Assembly (NCBI GenBank): GCA_947505025.1
Contig: CANNIJ010000013.1
Coordinates: forward strand, 1 to 20,182
DNA: 20,182 bases
Source of the DNA: Legionellaceae bacterium
GTDB taxonomy: Bacteria > Pseudomonadota > Gammaproteobacteria > Legionellales > Legionellaceae
Direction of reading: 5' to 3'
Shown: positions 1 through 6,685 of the stretch, piece by piece
Layout: the number at the start of each line of letters is the position of its first letter
How positions within the stretch are numbered: the first letter of the stretch is position 1
Translations under genes and position numbers: made by a program
Notes under the pieces: generated by a model
What the model was told of the DNA's origin: nothing
What the model saw: the letters and a program-made list of their open reading frames with translations, nothing else
Database searches by the model: none

Positions 1-356
1 AAAAGGGTATACCACAGCGAGACGATGGCATGAGACACTTTTTACGGCTCTTCTGCGCTTCTGTAGGTAGTGGAACCAGCGGTGGATAAAAAGGGGGTTC
101 AGCGATTCGGTTCCTTTGTTTTCTCGATCGGATTGTCGGTCATGCTTTTTTATTTGTCTTGAGTCATCTGCGGTGAATAACTAGAAACAAGCCGGTGAAG
201 CACTTCAGTAACGTGAGACAAAGCCCAAAGAAAGGCGTTGTTTATTTCGAGACGTTACAGTCAGGCATTGAATTACATCACATGTTGCGTAAAAGGCAAC
301 ACAAACACCCAGACCTCATTACAATTTTTGAACAATTCTATGGGCTCGCAGCATAA
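1..356 (+). pseudogene. Decayed IS6-type transposase remnant
   Basis: No intact ORF covers this stretch, but pieces resembling an IS6-family DDE transposase appear in order on the plus strand in shifting frames. An AVDKKG stretch (about 79-96) recalls the 'YRAVDKKG' block. A piece reading LSHLR, then stop, then TRNKPVKHF (about 159-206) recalls the 'LS..R(N/D)KxAAxRFF' block. The clean C-terminal end (258-356) reads SGIELHHMLRKRQH...IFEQFYGLAA followed by TAA. The blocks between them are missing, and stops and frameshifts interrupt the rest, so the element is dead. It may extend past the left edge of the window. The family assignment rests on remembered IS6 C-terminal motifs. An overlapping 77-codon ORF (238-471) in another frame has no support as a gene. 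Confidence 0.5.
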
Positions 357-396
357 GCTCGTCCAGAATAAGTTCGCAGCTCGTTCAAGAAAGCTT

Positions 397-424
397 TTGC
401 GACAAAACCGTTATTTTTTATGCT
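397..424 (+). promoter_or_regulatory. Putative gcvPA promoter
   Basis: TTGCGA (397-402) and TATGCT (419-424) are separated by 16 nt, about 50 nt upstream of the gcvPA start. An AT-rich TATTATATATA tract follows immediately and offers alternative -10 boxes. A strong GGAGG ribosome binding site lies at 462-466. I see no glycine riboswitch motif here. The match is moderate and untested. Confidence 0.35.
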
Positions 425-472
425 ATTATATATACAATACTGTGAACCGATATAAGCCTATGGAGGCTTAAA

Positions 473-1741
473 TTGTCTGATAAATCAAGATCACTGCCAT
501 TGTATGGTTATAATGTCCATCAACCAAAAGAAATAGAAACGATGCTTGCCTGTATTGGCATTTCTTCTATGGATGATTTATTTTTATTTATTCCTAAAAG
601 CCTGCGTCTTGACCGTCCATTAAACTTACCAAAAGCCCTGTCAGAGTATGAGCTGGCACGCAAAATGCAGGTACTGTCTGATAAAAACAATACAGTAAAA
701 ACGCATAATAGCTTTCTCGGTGGTGGAGCTTACGAGCATTATATTCCAGCAGTGGTGGATGCAATTATTAGCCGTGGTGAATTTTTAACTTCTTATACTC
801 CTTATCAGCCTGAAATCAGCCAAGGACTGCTTCAGTCTTTATTTGAATATCAAAATACTCTTGCAGCAGTTACGGGGCTTCCAGTAGTAAATGGTTCTGT
901 CTATGATGGAGCGACAGCTTTGGCGGATGCAGCCTGGATGTGTTGTGTGATTTCAGGCAAAAACTCCTCTGCAAATCTATTGATAAGTTCTAGTATTTGG
1001 CAAAACCATCGCTCTGTGGTGGATAGTTATATGTTAGGGCGTGGAGTTACTCTCAATAACTTTGGTTTTGACCCTCAAACCGGAAAATTAGATATTGCTG
1101 CATTAGATAAAGCCCTGTCGACAGAAAAACCTGCTGGATTTTTATTTCAGTCACCCAATGCGTTTGGTATATTTGAAGATGTAAGAGAAATAGCTGAAGT
1201 TTGTACTAAACATAATATAGTTTCAGTTTGTTCTTTTAACCCTCTAACTAGTGGGATTATTACGCCGGCTGGTTTGCTGGGTGTTGATGTTGTTGTGTGT
1301 GATGGACAAGTTTTAGGTCTTCCTCTAAGCGCTGGTGGTCCGAGCCTGGGAGTGTTGTCAACACGCAAAGAATATCGCAAATATATCCCCGGGAGACTTA
1401 TAGGAAAAGTTCGTGATATAAATGGAAATCTGGCTTACGCACTGGTTTATGAGGACAGAGAACAACATATTGCTCGCGAAAAAGCTAACAGTAATATTTG
1501 CTCAAATCAAGCATTAAACGCTTTGCGGGCCGTGATCTATCTGACAAGCATTGGAGAAAATGGCTTGTCAAAAATATCGGCACTCAACACTATCAAACCT
1601 ACCAATGACCTGGCGAAACCTTCTGTTTGGCGCAGCGGCAACGAACAAACCATGCGTAAAAATAGACAGGTCTCGATGGCTAAATTAGAATATTTCTGCG
1701 GACGACCCTTCTTGCCTGTATTCTCTGGGATCCAAGACTGA
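473..1741 (+). pseudogene. gcvPA: Glycine dehydrogenase subunit 1, 3' end replaced by IS sequence
   Basis: This is the alpha half of the two-subunit P-protein of the glycine cleavage system, which with GcvPB decarboxylates glycine and passes the aminomethyl group to GcvH. The start is TTG at 473, 6 nt after GGAGG. Residues 1 to about 370 fit the family: GGGAYEHYIPAVVD, SYTPYQPEISQG, the SVYDGATALADAA block and REKANSNICSNQAL. After about residue 372 (near nt 1590) homology stops. The last ~50 codons are antisense to an IS5-type transposase fragment and supply the stop. About 80 C-terminal residues of a normal ~450-residue GcvPA are lost. No gcvPB, which carries the PLP lysine in the split enzyme, follows, and no gcvT or gcvH is present. 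The gene is probably non-functional, although its native part is an open frame with a good ribosome binding site, so the truncation may be recent. Confidence 0.85.
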
Positions 1742-1875
1742 ATGGCTTATTCTGTAAACCATACCGTAGTATCGCCGCGTTTTCTTAACGCATCGTTATA
1801 TTCCGCCCAGTTTTTTACTTTGTCGGTCGCCTTTTTGAATTTGTGGCGACATTTATCGTTATGTTTGTTAGGCAT
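1590..1875 (-). pseudogene. IS5-type transposase N-terminal fragment
   Basis: Reading leftwards from ATG at 1873-1875, the first 42 codons (MPNKHNDK...KVKNWAEYNDALRKRGD...VWFTE) match the start of IS5-type DDE transposases. An in-frame TAA (1747-1749) then interrupts a position where GAA is expected. The same frame continues as AIQSW, GRPQKYSNLAIET and LRQTEGFARSL, all recognisable blocks of this family. Homology ends near 1590, inside gcvPA, so about two thirds of the transposase is missing. The missing part and the gcvPA 3' end were probably lost in one deletion after insertion. The IS end upstream of the ATG should lie between 1876 and about 1960, but I could not pick out a terminal inverted repeat. 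Family call is from motif memory; the protein similarity itself is clear. Confidence 0.75.
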
Positions 1876-1918
1876 GAGGCAGCCAAGTTAGGAAAATGAT
1901 AGATCCAATCAACGTTAC

Positions 1919-1947
1919 TTGTGATTTAGATAGCGATTCGCTATGCT
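1919..1947 (+). promoter_or_regulatory. Putative prlC promoter with operator-like palindrome
   Basis: TTGTGA (1919-1924) and TATGCT (1942-1947) are spaced by 17 nt, placing a start site near 1954 and giving a leader of about 25 nt before prlC. The spacer contains a perfect inverted repeat, ATAGCGA-T-TCGCTAT (1930-1944), that runs into the -10 box, where a bound regulator could block RNA polymerase. The repeat could instead be a relic of the neighbouring IS fragment. Confidence 0.45.
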
Positions 1948-1977
1948 GATTTTACCCGTTCGTCTTGATGCATAAAT

Positions 1978-3990
1978 ATGACGCCATTCGATTTAAAGTT
2001 CCCCAACACGCAAGATCTAAGCCAGTTGACAGTTGTTTTAGATGAAATGTTAGCACGGCATTTGGCGGAAATAGCCAGGTTAGTCAACGTAACCGCAGCT
2101 TCAACCTGGCAATCATTAATAATTCCCCTGAATTCGATGGAATATGAATTAGAACAATTTTGGTCGCCAATATCACACTTGCATTCAGTTATGAGCTCGC
2201 CCGAGTTGCGTGCTTGTTATGAGCTATGTTTACCAAAATTATCGGCTTACTCATCTGCCATAGGACAAAATGTCGCATTGTATGCTGCCTTAAAAAGCAT
2301 AGATTGTACAAGTTTGAATTCAGTGCAAAAGAAAATTCTGGAAGATCATCTGCTGGATTTTAAACTGTCTGGAGTTGAGTTACCTAAAACAGATCAAATG
2401 CGTTTAGAAGAGATATCAGCAAAATTGTCCGAGTTAAGTAATCAATTTGAAAATAATCTGTTGGATGCAACTGACGCATATGAGCTACATATTACAGATG
2501 CTGAAAAACTCTCGGGCTTGCCGGCACATACAGTTGAACATGCGCGTAACTCTGCTGAAAAAAGTGGACGCTCTGGATGGGTTTTTAATCTAGAGTTTCC
2601 TTGTTATCTAGCGGTTATGACATATGCCGATGATCGTTGGTTACGTGCAACCATGCATTATGCTTACTCAACTCGTGCCAGTGAAGTTGGCCCGGATGTG
2701 GGTAAATTTGATAACAGTCAGGTGATGGATCAGATACTGGCGCTGCGCCATGAAAATGCGCTGTTGTTAGGTTTTCCTAATTATGCTGCATTGTCATTAG
2801 CTACGAAGATGGCTGATTCTACAGAACATGTAAATGATTTTTTAAATGATTTAAGTCATCGTGCTCATGCGCAAGCAGATCAAGAATTTGCTGAGTTAAA
2901 AACTTATGCGCGCACACATAAAATATTAGAAGAGATCGAGCCGTGGGATTTAGCCTATGTGTCTGAAAAACAGAAGCAAGATTGTTACTCATACGATGAA
3001 GAAAAACTGCGGGCCTACTTTCCTTTACCGCAAGTAATGCAAGGATTGTTTATTATCCTGGGCAAGCTTTATGGTATGCATGCTGAAGCCGTACCAGGAG
3101 TTAAAACCTGGCATCCAGATGTGTGTTGTTATAGAATTATGGACGAAAAAAATAATACACGTGGTTATGTTTATTTAGATTTATTTTCCCGGGAGAATAA
3201 ACGTGGTGGCGCATGGATGGATGATTTTCAAAGAAGATTTCGTTCTGATACCGGAGTGATTATCGATCCAATCGCTACTATAACGTGTAATTTTACCAAT
3301 CCAATTCCTGGACGTCCGGCGACTTTGTCGCACGATGAGGTTTTGACCTTGTTTCATGAGTTTGGACATGCTTTGCATCATGTATTGACTCAAGTTGAAG
3401 AGTGGAGCGCTTCAGGGATCCATGGTGTGGAATGGGATGCAGTTGAACTCCCCAGCCAGTTTTTTGAAAATTGGTGCTGGGATCAACAAGCTTTAGTTTA
3501 TTTGACGGCTAATGTAGAAACTGGTGATACGTTGCCGGATGATTTGTTTAAGTCTTTATGGGCAGCAAAAAACTTTCAGTCAGCAATGAGTTTGATGCGG
3601 CATCTGACATTTGCTCAGTTTGATTTTAAACTGCATCAGTCTGATCCAAGGCTACACAAGGATTTTCTTGCAGAAACTTTGCAATCGGTGCTAGCTGAAA
3701 CAGCCGTAGTTCCATTCGCACCATACCATCGATTTCCTCATGGATTTAGTCACATCTTTGCGGGTGGTTATGCCGCAGGTTATTATAGTTATCTCTGGGC
3801 GGATGTATTGGCGAGTGATGCATTCAGTCGGTTTCAGGCAGAGGGGATATTTAATCAACGCGCTGGACAAGATTTTTTACATGAGATTTTAGAGGTTGGC
3901 GGATCCTGTAAAGCATTGCAAGCATATATTAATTTTAGAAAACGCGCGCCGACTATTGACGCATTACTATTACAATATGGGATTCAATAA
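1978..3990 (+). CDS. prlC: Oligopeptidase A (M3 family zinc metallopeptidase)
   Basis: Cytosolic thimet-type oligopeptidase that degrades short peptides, including cleaved signal peptides. The 670-residue product is close to the ~680 of E. coli OpdA/PrlC. The zinc site is visible: HEFGH at residues 460-464 and the third ligand Glu490 in VELPSQ. The substrate-side block HIFAGGYAAGYYSYLW begins at residue 592, with Tyr602 and Tyr603 in the region used for transition-state stabilisation in this family. There is no signal peptide. The ATG start has only a weak upstream ribosome binding site. A promoter candidate lies 30-60 nt upstream, and the glutathione peroxidase gene begins 1 nt after the stop, so the two are almost certainly co-transcribed. 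The gene starts about 100 nt beyond the IS5 fragment and seems undamaged. Confidence 0.95.
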   Translation: MTPFDLKFPNTQDLSQLTVVLDEMLARHLAEIARLVNVTAASTWQSLIIPLNSMEYELEQFWSPISHLHSVMSSPELRACYELCLPKLSAYSSAIGQNVALYAALKSIDCTSLNSVQKKILEDHLLDFKLSGVELPKTDQMRLEEISAKLSELSNQFENNLLDATDAYELHITDAEKLSGLPAHTVEHARNSAEKSGRSGWVFNLEFPCYLAVMTYADDRWLRATMHYAYSTRASEVGPDVGKFDNSQVMDQILALRHENALLLGFPNYAALSLATKMADSTEHVNDFLNDLSHRAHAQADQEFAELKTYARTHKILEEIEPWDLAYVSEKQKQDCYSYDEEKLRAYFPLPQVMQGLFIILGKLYGMHAEAVPGVKTWHPDVCCYRIMDEKNNTRGYVYLDLFSRENKRGGAWMDDFQRRFRSDTGVIIDPIATITCNFTNPIPGRPATLSHDEVLTLFHEFGHALHHVLTQVEEWSASGIHGVEWDAVELPSQFFENWCWDQQALVYLTANVETGDTLPDDLFKSLWAAKNFQSAMSLMRHLTFAQFDFKLHQSDPRLHKDFLAETLQSVLAETAVVPFAPYHRFPHGFSHIFAGGYAAGYYSYLWADVLASDAFSRFQAEGIFNQRAGQDFLHEILEVGGSCKALQAYINFRKRAPTIDALLLQYGIQ

Positions 3991-3991
3991 A

Positions 3992-4486
3992 ATGAAACAA
4001 TCAACAATATATGATATACCTCTAGTGAATATCGCGGGAGAAGCAACAACTTTAGCACCATATGCGGGCCAGGTTTTATTGGTAGTGAATGTGGCAAGTA
4101 AATGTGGATTTACACCGCAATATGCAAAACTCGAGGCTTTACAACAAGCGAACCAAGCCCGTGGAGTGACTGTTTTAGGCTTTCCCAGTAATCAATTTTT
4201 AAATCAAGAGCCAGGTAGTAATGCTGAAATCAATTCTTTTGCTCATGATTGTTATAATGTGACATTTCCGATGTTTGACAAGGTCATGGTTAACGGGCCA
4301 GAGCGTGCTCCGGTGTATCAATACATTGCGGAACATATAGAACATAAACCTTGGAAGTTAATTCCATGGAATTTCACTAAGATCTTAATCGATCAAACTG
4401 GCCGCGTTCGTCAACGTTATTTGCCCACGACATCGTTTAAAACGATTCAAAAGGCAATTGATCGCTTGCTAACGTCTGCCGCATGA
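3992..4486 (+). CDS. Glutathione/thioredoxin peroxidase (GPx family)
   Basis: Thiol peroxidase of the glutathione peroxidase family, reducing hydrogen peroxide or organic peroxides in the cytosol (BtuE-like). I use ATG 3992 (164 residues), which gives the usual family N-terminus; an in-frame ATG at 3977 would add 5 residues and overlap prlC. Catalytic residues are in place: Cys38 in NVASKCGF (a TGT codon, so not selenocysteine), Gln68 in FPSNQF, and Trp126-Asn127 in PWNFTK. The usual FPCNQF cysteine is Ser66. The resolving cysteine usually found about 8 residues before VTFP is absent; Cys87, 3 residues further on (HDCYNVTFP), is the only nearby candidate. Translation is probably coupled to prlC, and a terminator follows directly. 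Confidence 0.92.
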   Translation: MKQSTIYDIPLVNIAGEATTLAPYAGQVLLVVNVASKCGFTPQYAKLEALQQANQARGVTVLGFPSNQFLNQEPGSNAEINSFAHDCYNVTFPMFDKVMVNGPERAPVYQYIAEHIEHKPWKLIPWNFTKILIDQTGRVRQRYLPTTSFKTIQKAIDRLLTSAA

Positions 4487-4709
4487 ATCCTGAGTAATGC
4501 TCGTTGTTACTCTGGAGTTTTTTGTATGTTGTTTGAACCAACTTTGTAATATTTTGGCGGAGGGATTCATACACCAATGCAAAGGTAGATTTAGGATTTT
4601 TATATTGGGCAAGGATCAGTCGTAATTGATTTAATGGTGATAGAAAAAATTCAGGGTCAAGACTTGACCAGATTTTAACTTGACGATGAGGATTATATTT
4701 GTACGGCAT
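4437..4709 (-). pseudogene. Fragment resembling N-terminus of Tcd-like glycosyltransferase
   Basis: A 90-codon ORF starts 12 nt downstream of the aroE stop on the same strand. Residues 8 to about 50 (QVKIWSSLDPEFFLSPLNQ, then NPKSTFALVYES) resemble the opening of large DXD/TcdA-TcdB-type glycosyltransferases found among Legionella and Coxiella effectors, typically written as 'KIW.S.(N/D)P..FLSP.NQ.R......NP...F.LVY.S'. After about residue 65 the resemblance stops, and the tail runs through the terminator and into the antisense of the peroxidase gene, so it is not native coding. No catalytic DXD region is present. The simplest reading is a 5' remnant of a deleted gene, with a short accidental ORF less likely. 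The ribosome binding site is weak. The family call is from memory and uncertain. Confidence 0.4.
4489..4523 (+). terminator. Rho-independent terminator after gpx
   Basis: It starts 2 nt after the peroxidase stop codon. The arms are CC-T-GAGTAA (4489-4497) and TTACTC-T-GG (4507-4515), with a T-T mismatch and a 9-nt loop, followed after AG by six T residues (4518-4523). The T run is on the plus-strand side only, so it should end the prlC-gpx transcript and not leftward transcription. Confidence 0.65.
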
Positions 4710-4721
4710 CTGATCTCGTAG

Positions 4722-5495
4722 CTAAAAAAATTCTGAGTATACACGATGCATATCGGTTGTCTTGGGGCGCACAGCATGCCATAACAAAAAAGACTCGGCT
4801 GCCTGTTCAATTAACATCCCTAGTCCATTGACCGTGGCACAGCCAGATTTACTGGCATATGTTAGAAAACTGCTTGTTGTTTGATAATTAAGGTCATAGC
4901 ACAATGGTTTTTGCTTGAAAATCCGTTCAGGAAGGATTCGCTCCAGAAATGTTGCTGAAGTTGCATTCACTATTAGTGTGTAGTTATCTTGCAATAGATC
5001 ATATTTTATCACTGGTATATTATAATTTGATATGATTTTAGGTGTACGGTTTGCGATAGTTATGCTAGGTGGCTCAGTGCTCTTTAATGCCCCCAATATA
5101 CCATGGGTTGCGCCACCAGCCCCTAATATTAGTATATGCTGATCTTTGATCTTGCAGCATTGTTTAAGATCTGCAACTAATCCCACACCATCAGTATTAT
5201 CTGCATGTATTCTGCCTTGTTCCCACACCAAAGTGTTTGCCGCTTGCGCTTGATGGCAGCGAACACTGGCAGAATCATGCATCGCATAGGCACGCATTTT
5301 ATATGGATGAGTAATATTTAGTCCGTGACCGCCGTTTGTGAAGAAGTCCATAACTTGCCGTTCAAATTCAGAATCAGGCACTGAAATAGCACTATAACTC
5401 AGATTACAGCCAGTTTGCTCTGCAAACCACCGATGGATTTTGGGTGAGCTGCTCAGTTGTACGCTGCACCCTATAACTGCATATGAAGGTATCAT
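4722..5495 (-). CDS. aroE: Shikimate 5-dehydrogenase
   Basis: Reduces 3-dehydroshikimate to shikimate with NADPH in aromatic amino acid and chorismate synthesis. I choose ATG 5495 (257 residues, near the usual ~270), which puts the YAVIGCSV block at the N-terminus as in the family; a TTG at 5531 would add 12 unrelated residues. Key residues are present: SSS (15-17) in the shikimate-binding loop, catalytic Lys66, Asn87 in AANT, Asp102 in DNTDG, the NADP loop GAGGAT (125-130) followed by ANRT, and GLGMLIEQAAESF near the C-terminus. The Lys motif reads THPYK instead of the common TVPFK, a mild deviation. It is transcribed divergently from aroC. The upstream ribosome binding site is poor. Confidence 0.93.
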   Translation of the reverse strand: MIPSYAVIGCSVQLSSSPKIHRWFAEQTGCNLSYSAISVPDSEFERQVMDFFTNGGHGLNITHPYKMRAYAMHDSASVRCHQAQAANTLVWEQGRIHADNTDGVGLVADLKQCCKIKDQHILILGAGGATHGILGALKSTEPPSITIANRTPKIISNYNIPVIKYDLLQDNYTLIVNATSATFLERILPERIFKQKPLCYDLNYQTTSSFLTYASKSGCATVNGLGMLIEQAAESFLLWHAVRPKTTDMHRVYSEFF

Positions 5496-5502
5496 ATGCG
5501 AT

Positions 5503-5554
5503 ACTTTACGTGGCAAGATTGAATATTGCAATCTTTAAATATGCATCGTATGAT
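5503..5554. promoter_or_regulatory. Divergent aroE/aroC promoter region with inverted repeat
   Basis: Rightwards, TTGCAA (5526-5531), 17 nt and TATGAT (5549-5554) form a good aroC promoter. TTGCAA is its own reverse complement, and leftwards the same hexamer followed by 17 nt reaches TAAAGT (5508-5503), a weaker aroE promoter that would give an almost leaderless aroE message. An inverted repeat, AAGATTG (5515-5521) and CAATCTT (5529-5535) with a 7-nt spacer, covers the shared -35 box and could be an operator or coincidence. Confidence 0.45.
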
Positions 5555-5591
5555 TGTAGGATCTTTGGTCAAAAAACAATAGTTGGGTCAA

Positions 5592-6683
5592 ATGGCTAGT
5601 AATTCCTTTGGACATATTTTTCGTATTACTACATGGGGTGAATCCCATGGACCGGCAATTGGCGTGGTGATTGATGGTTGTCCTGCAGGGGTTTATATAA
5701 CAGAAGATTTGTTAAATCAGTCTTTAGCACTACGATCACCAGGGCGTAATGAGTACACAACTACAAGAAAAGAAGCAGATCTAGCCAAGATTTATTCTGG
5801 CGTCTATCAGGATACAACTACAGGGGCACCGATATCAATTATTATTCTGAATCAAGATGCTGATCCTAAAGCCTATGATTCCATTAAAGATATATTGCGT
5901 CCTGGGCATGCTAATTTTACGTATACTACAAAATACGGTGTATATGATCATCGTGGTGCAGGGCGTGCTTCAGCCAGAGAAACTGCGTGTCGTGTTGCAG
6001 CAGGCGCAGTTGCTAAACAAATTTTAGCTAATTTTTCTATACAAACGGCTGCTTACATTAGCTCTGTAGGTGCGGTAAATGCAAATATATCAATAACCGA
6101 TGTGCCCATACTCAATCAAGCAACTTATAGCAGTCCAGTTTTTTGTCCGGATCTGGATGCATCCAATAAGATCATGGAAGTGATTTCTTTGGCTCAAAGT
6201 GCAGGGGATTCGGTTGGCGGTATCGTTGAATTTTTAGCTACTGGTTTGCCGTGTGGTTTAGGTGATCCTGTATACGAGAAATTAACCGCTAATTTAGCCA
6301 AAGCCATGTTAAGTTTGCCGGCGAGCAAAGGATTTGAGGTGGGCGAGGGGTTTAAGTCTGCGCAAATGTCCGGCTCAGAACATAACGATAATTTTGTTAA
6401 GGAAAATGCGCGGATTAAAACTATGACTAATCACGCAGGAGGCACATTGGGAGGGATCTCAACTGGCATGCCGCTACTAGGGCGGGTGGGCTTTAAACCG
6501 ACATCAAGCATTAAAAAACCACAATCATCAGTTACTGTAACTGGTGAATCGGTTACTTTTGAATTATCAGCAAATGCACGTCATGATCCATGTGTTGCTT
6601 TGCGTGCTGTGCCGGTTGTTGATGCTATGTGTGCATTAGTCTTAGTTGATGCGTTGCTGATGCATCGATCGTCAATTATATAG
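5592..6683 (+). CDS. aroC: Chorismate synthase
   Basis: Converts 5-enolpyruvylshikimate-3-phosphate to chorismate using reduced FMN, the last step of the shikimate pathway. ATG 5592 gives 363 residues (family ~360) with the usual start FGHIFRITTWGESHGPAIG, containing the conserved His19. A TTG at 5583 would add only three residues. Other family blocks are LRSPGRNEYTT, SGVYQDTTTGAPI, LRPGHANFTYTTKYG, the RASARETACRVAAGA flavin-binding block from residue 125, and MSLPASKGFEVGEGF. The first reads LALRSPGRN where E. coli-type enzymes have RRRPG. The gene is the first of an aroC-aroB pair with a recognisable promoter upstream. The ribosome binding site is weak. Confidence 0.95.
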   Translation: MASNSFGHIFRITTWGESHGPAIGVVIDGCPAGVYITEDLLNQSLALRSPGRNEYTTTRKEADLAKIYSGVYQDTTTGAPISIIILNQDADPKAYDSIKDILRPGHANFTYTTKYGVYDHRGAGRASARETACRVAAGAVAKQILANFSIQTAAYISSVGAVNANISITDVPILNQATYSSPVFCPDLDASNKIMEVISLAQSAGDSVGGIVEFLATGLPCGLGDPVYEKLTANLAKAMLSLPASKGFEVGEGFKSAQMSGSEHNDNFVKENARIKTMTNHAGGTLGGISTGMPLLGRVGFKPTSSIKKPQSSVTVTGESVTFELSANARHDPCVALRAVPVVDAMCALVLVDALLMHRSSII

Positions 6684-6685
6684 CC

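Noticed and set aside
238..471. A 77-codon plus-strand ORF just before gcvPA
   Set aside because: It overlaps, in another frame, the recognisable C-terminal end of the IS6-type transposase remnant and has no family resemblance of its own.
1..1960. Composite transposon carrying gcvPA between two IS elements
   Set aside because: The two remnants belong to different IS families, both are incomplete, and no shared terminal repeats or target duplications were seen.
4001..4486. Selenocysteine version of glutathione peroxidase
   Set aside because: The peroxidatic residue is encoded by TGT (Cys), and the frame contains no internal TGA.
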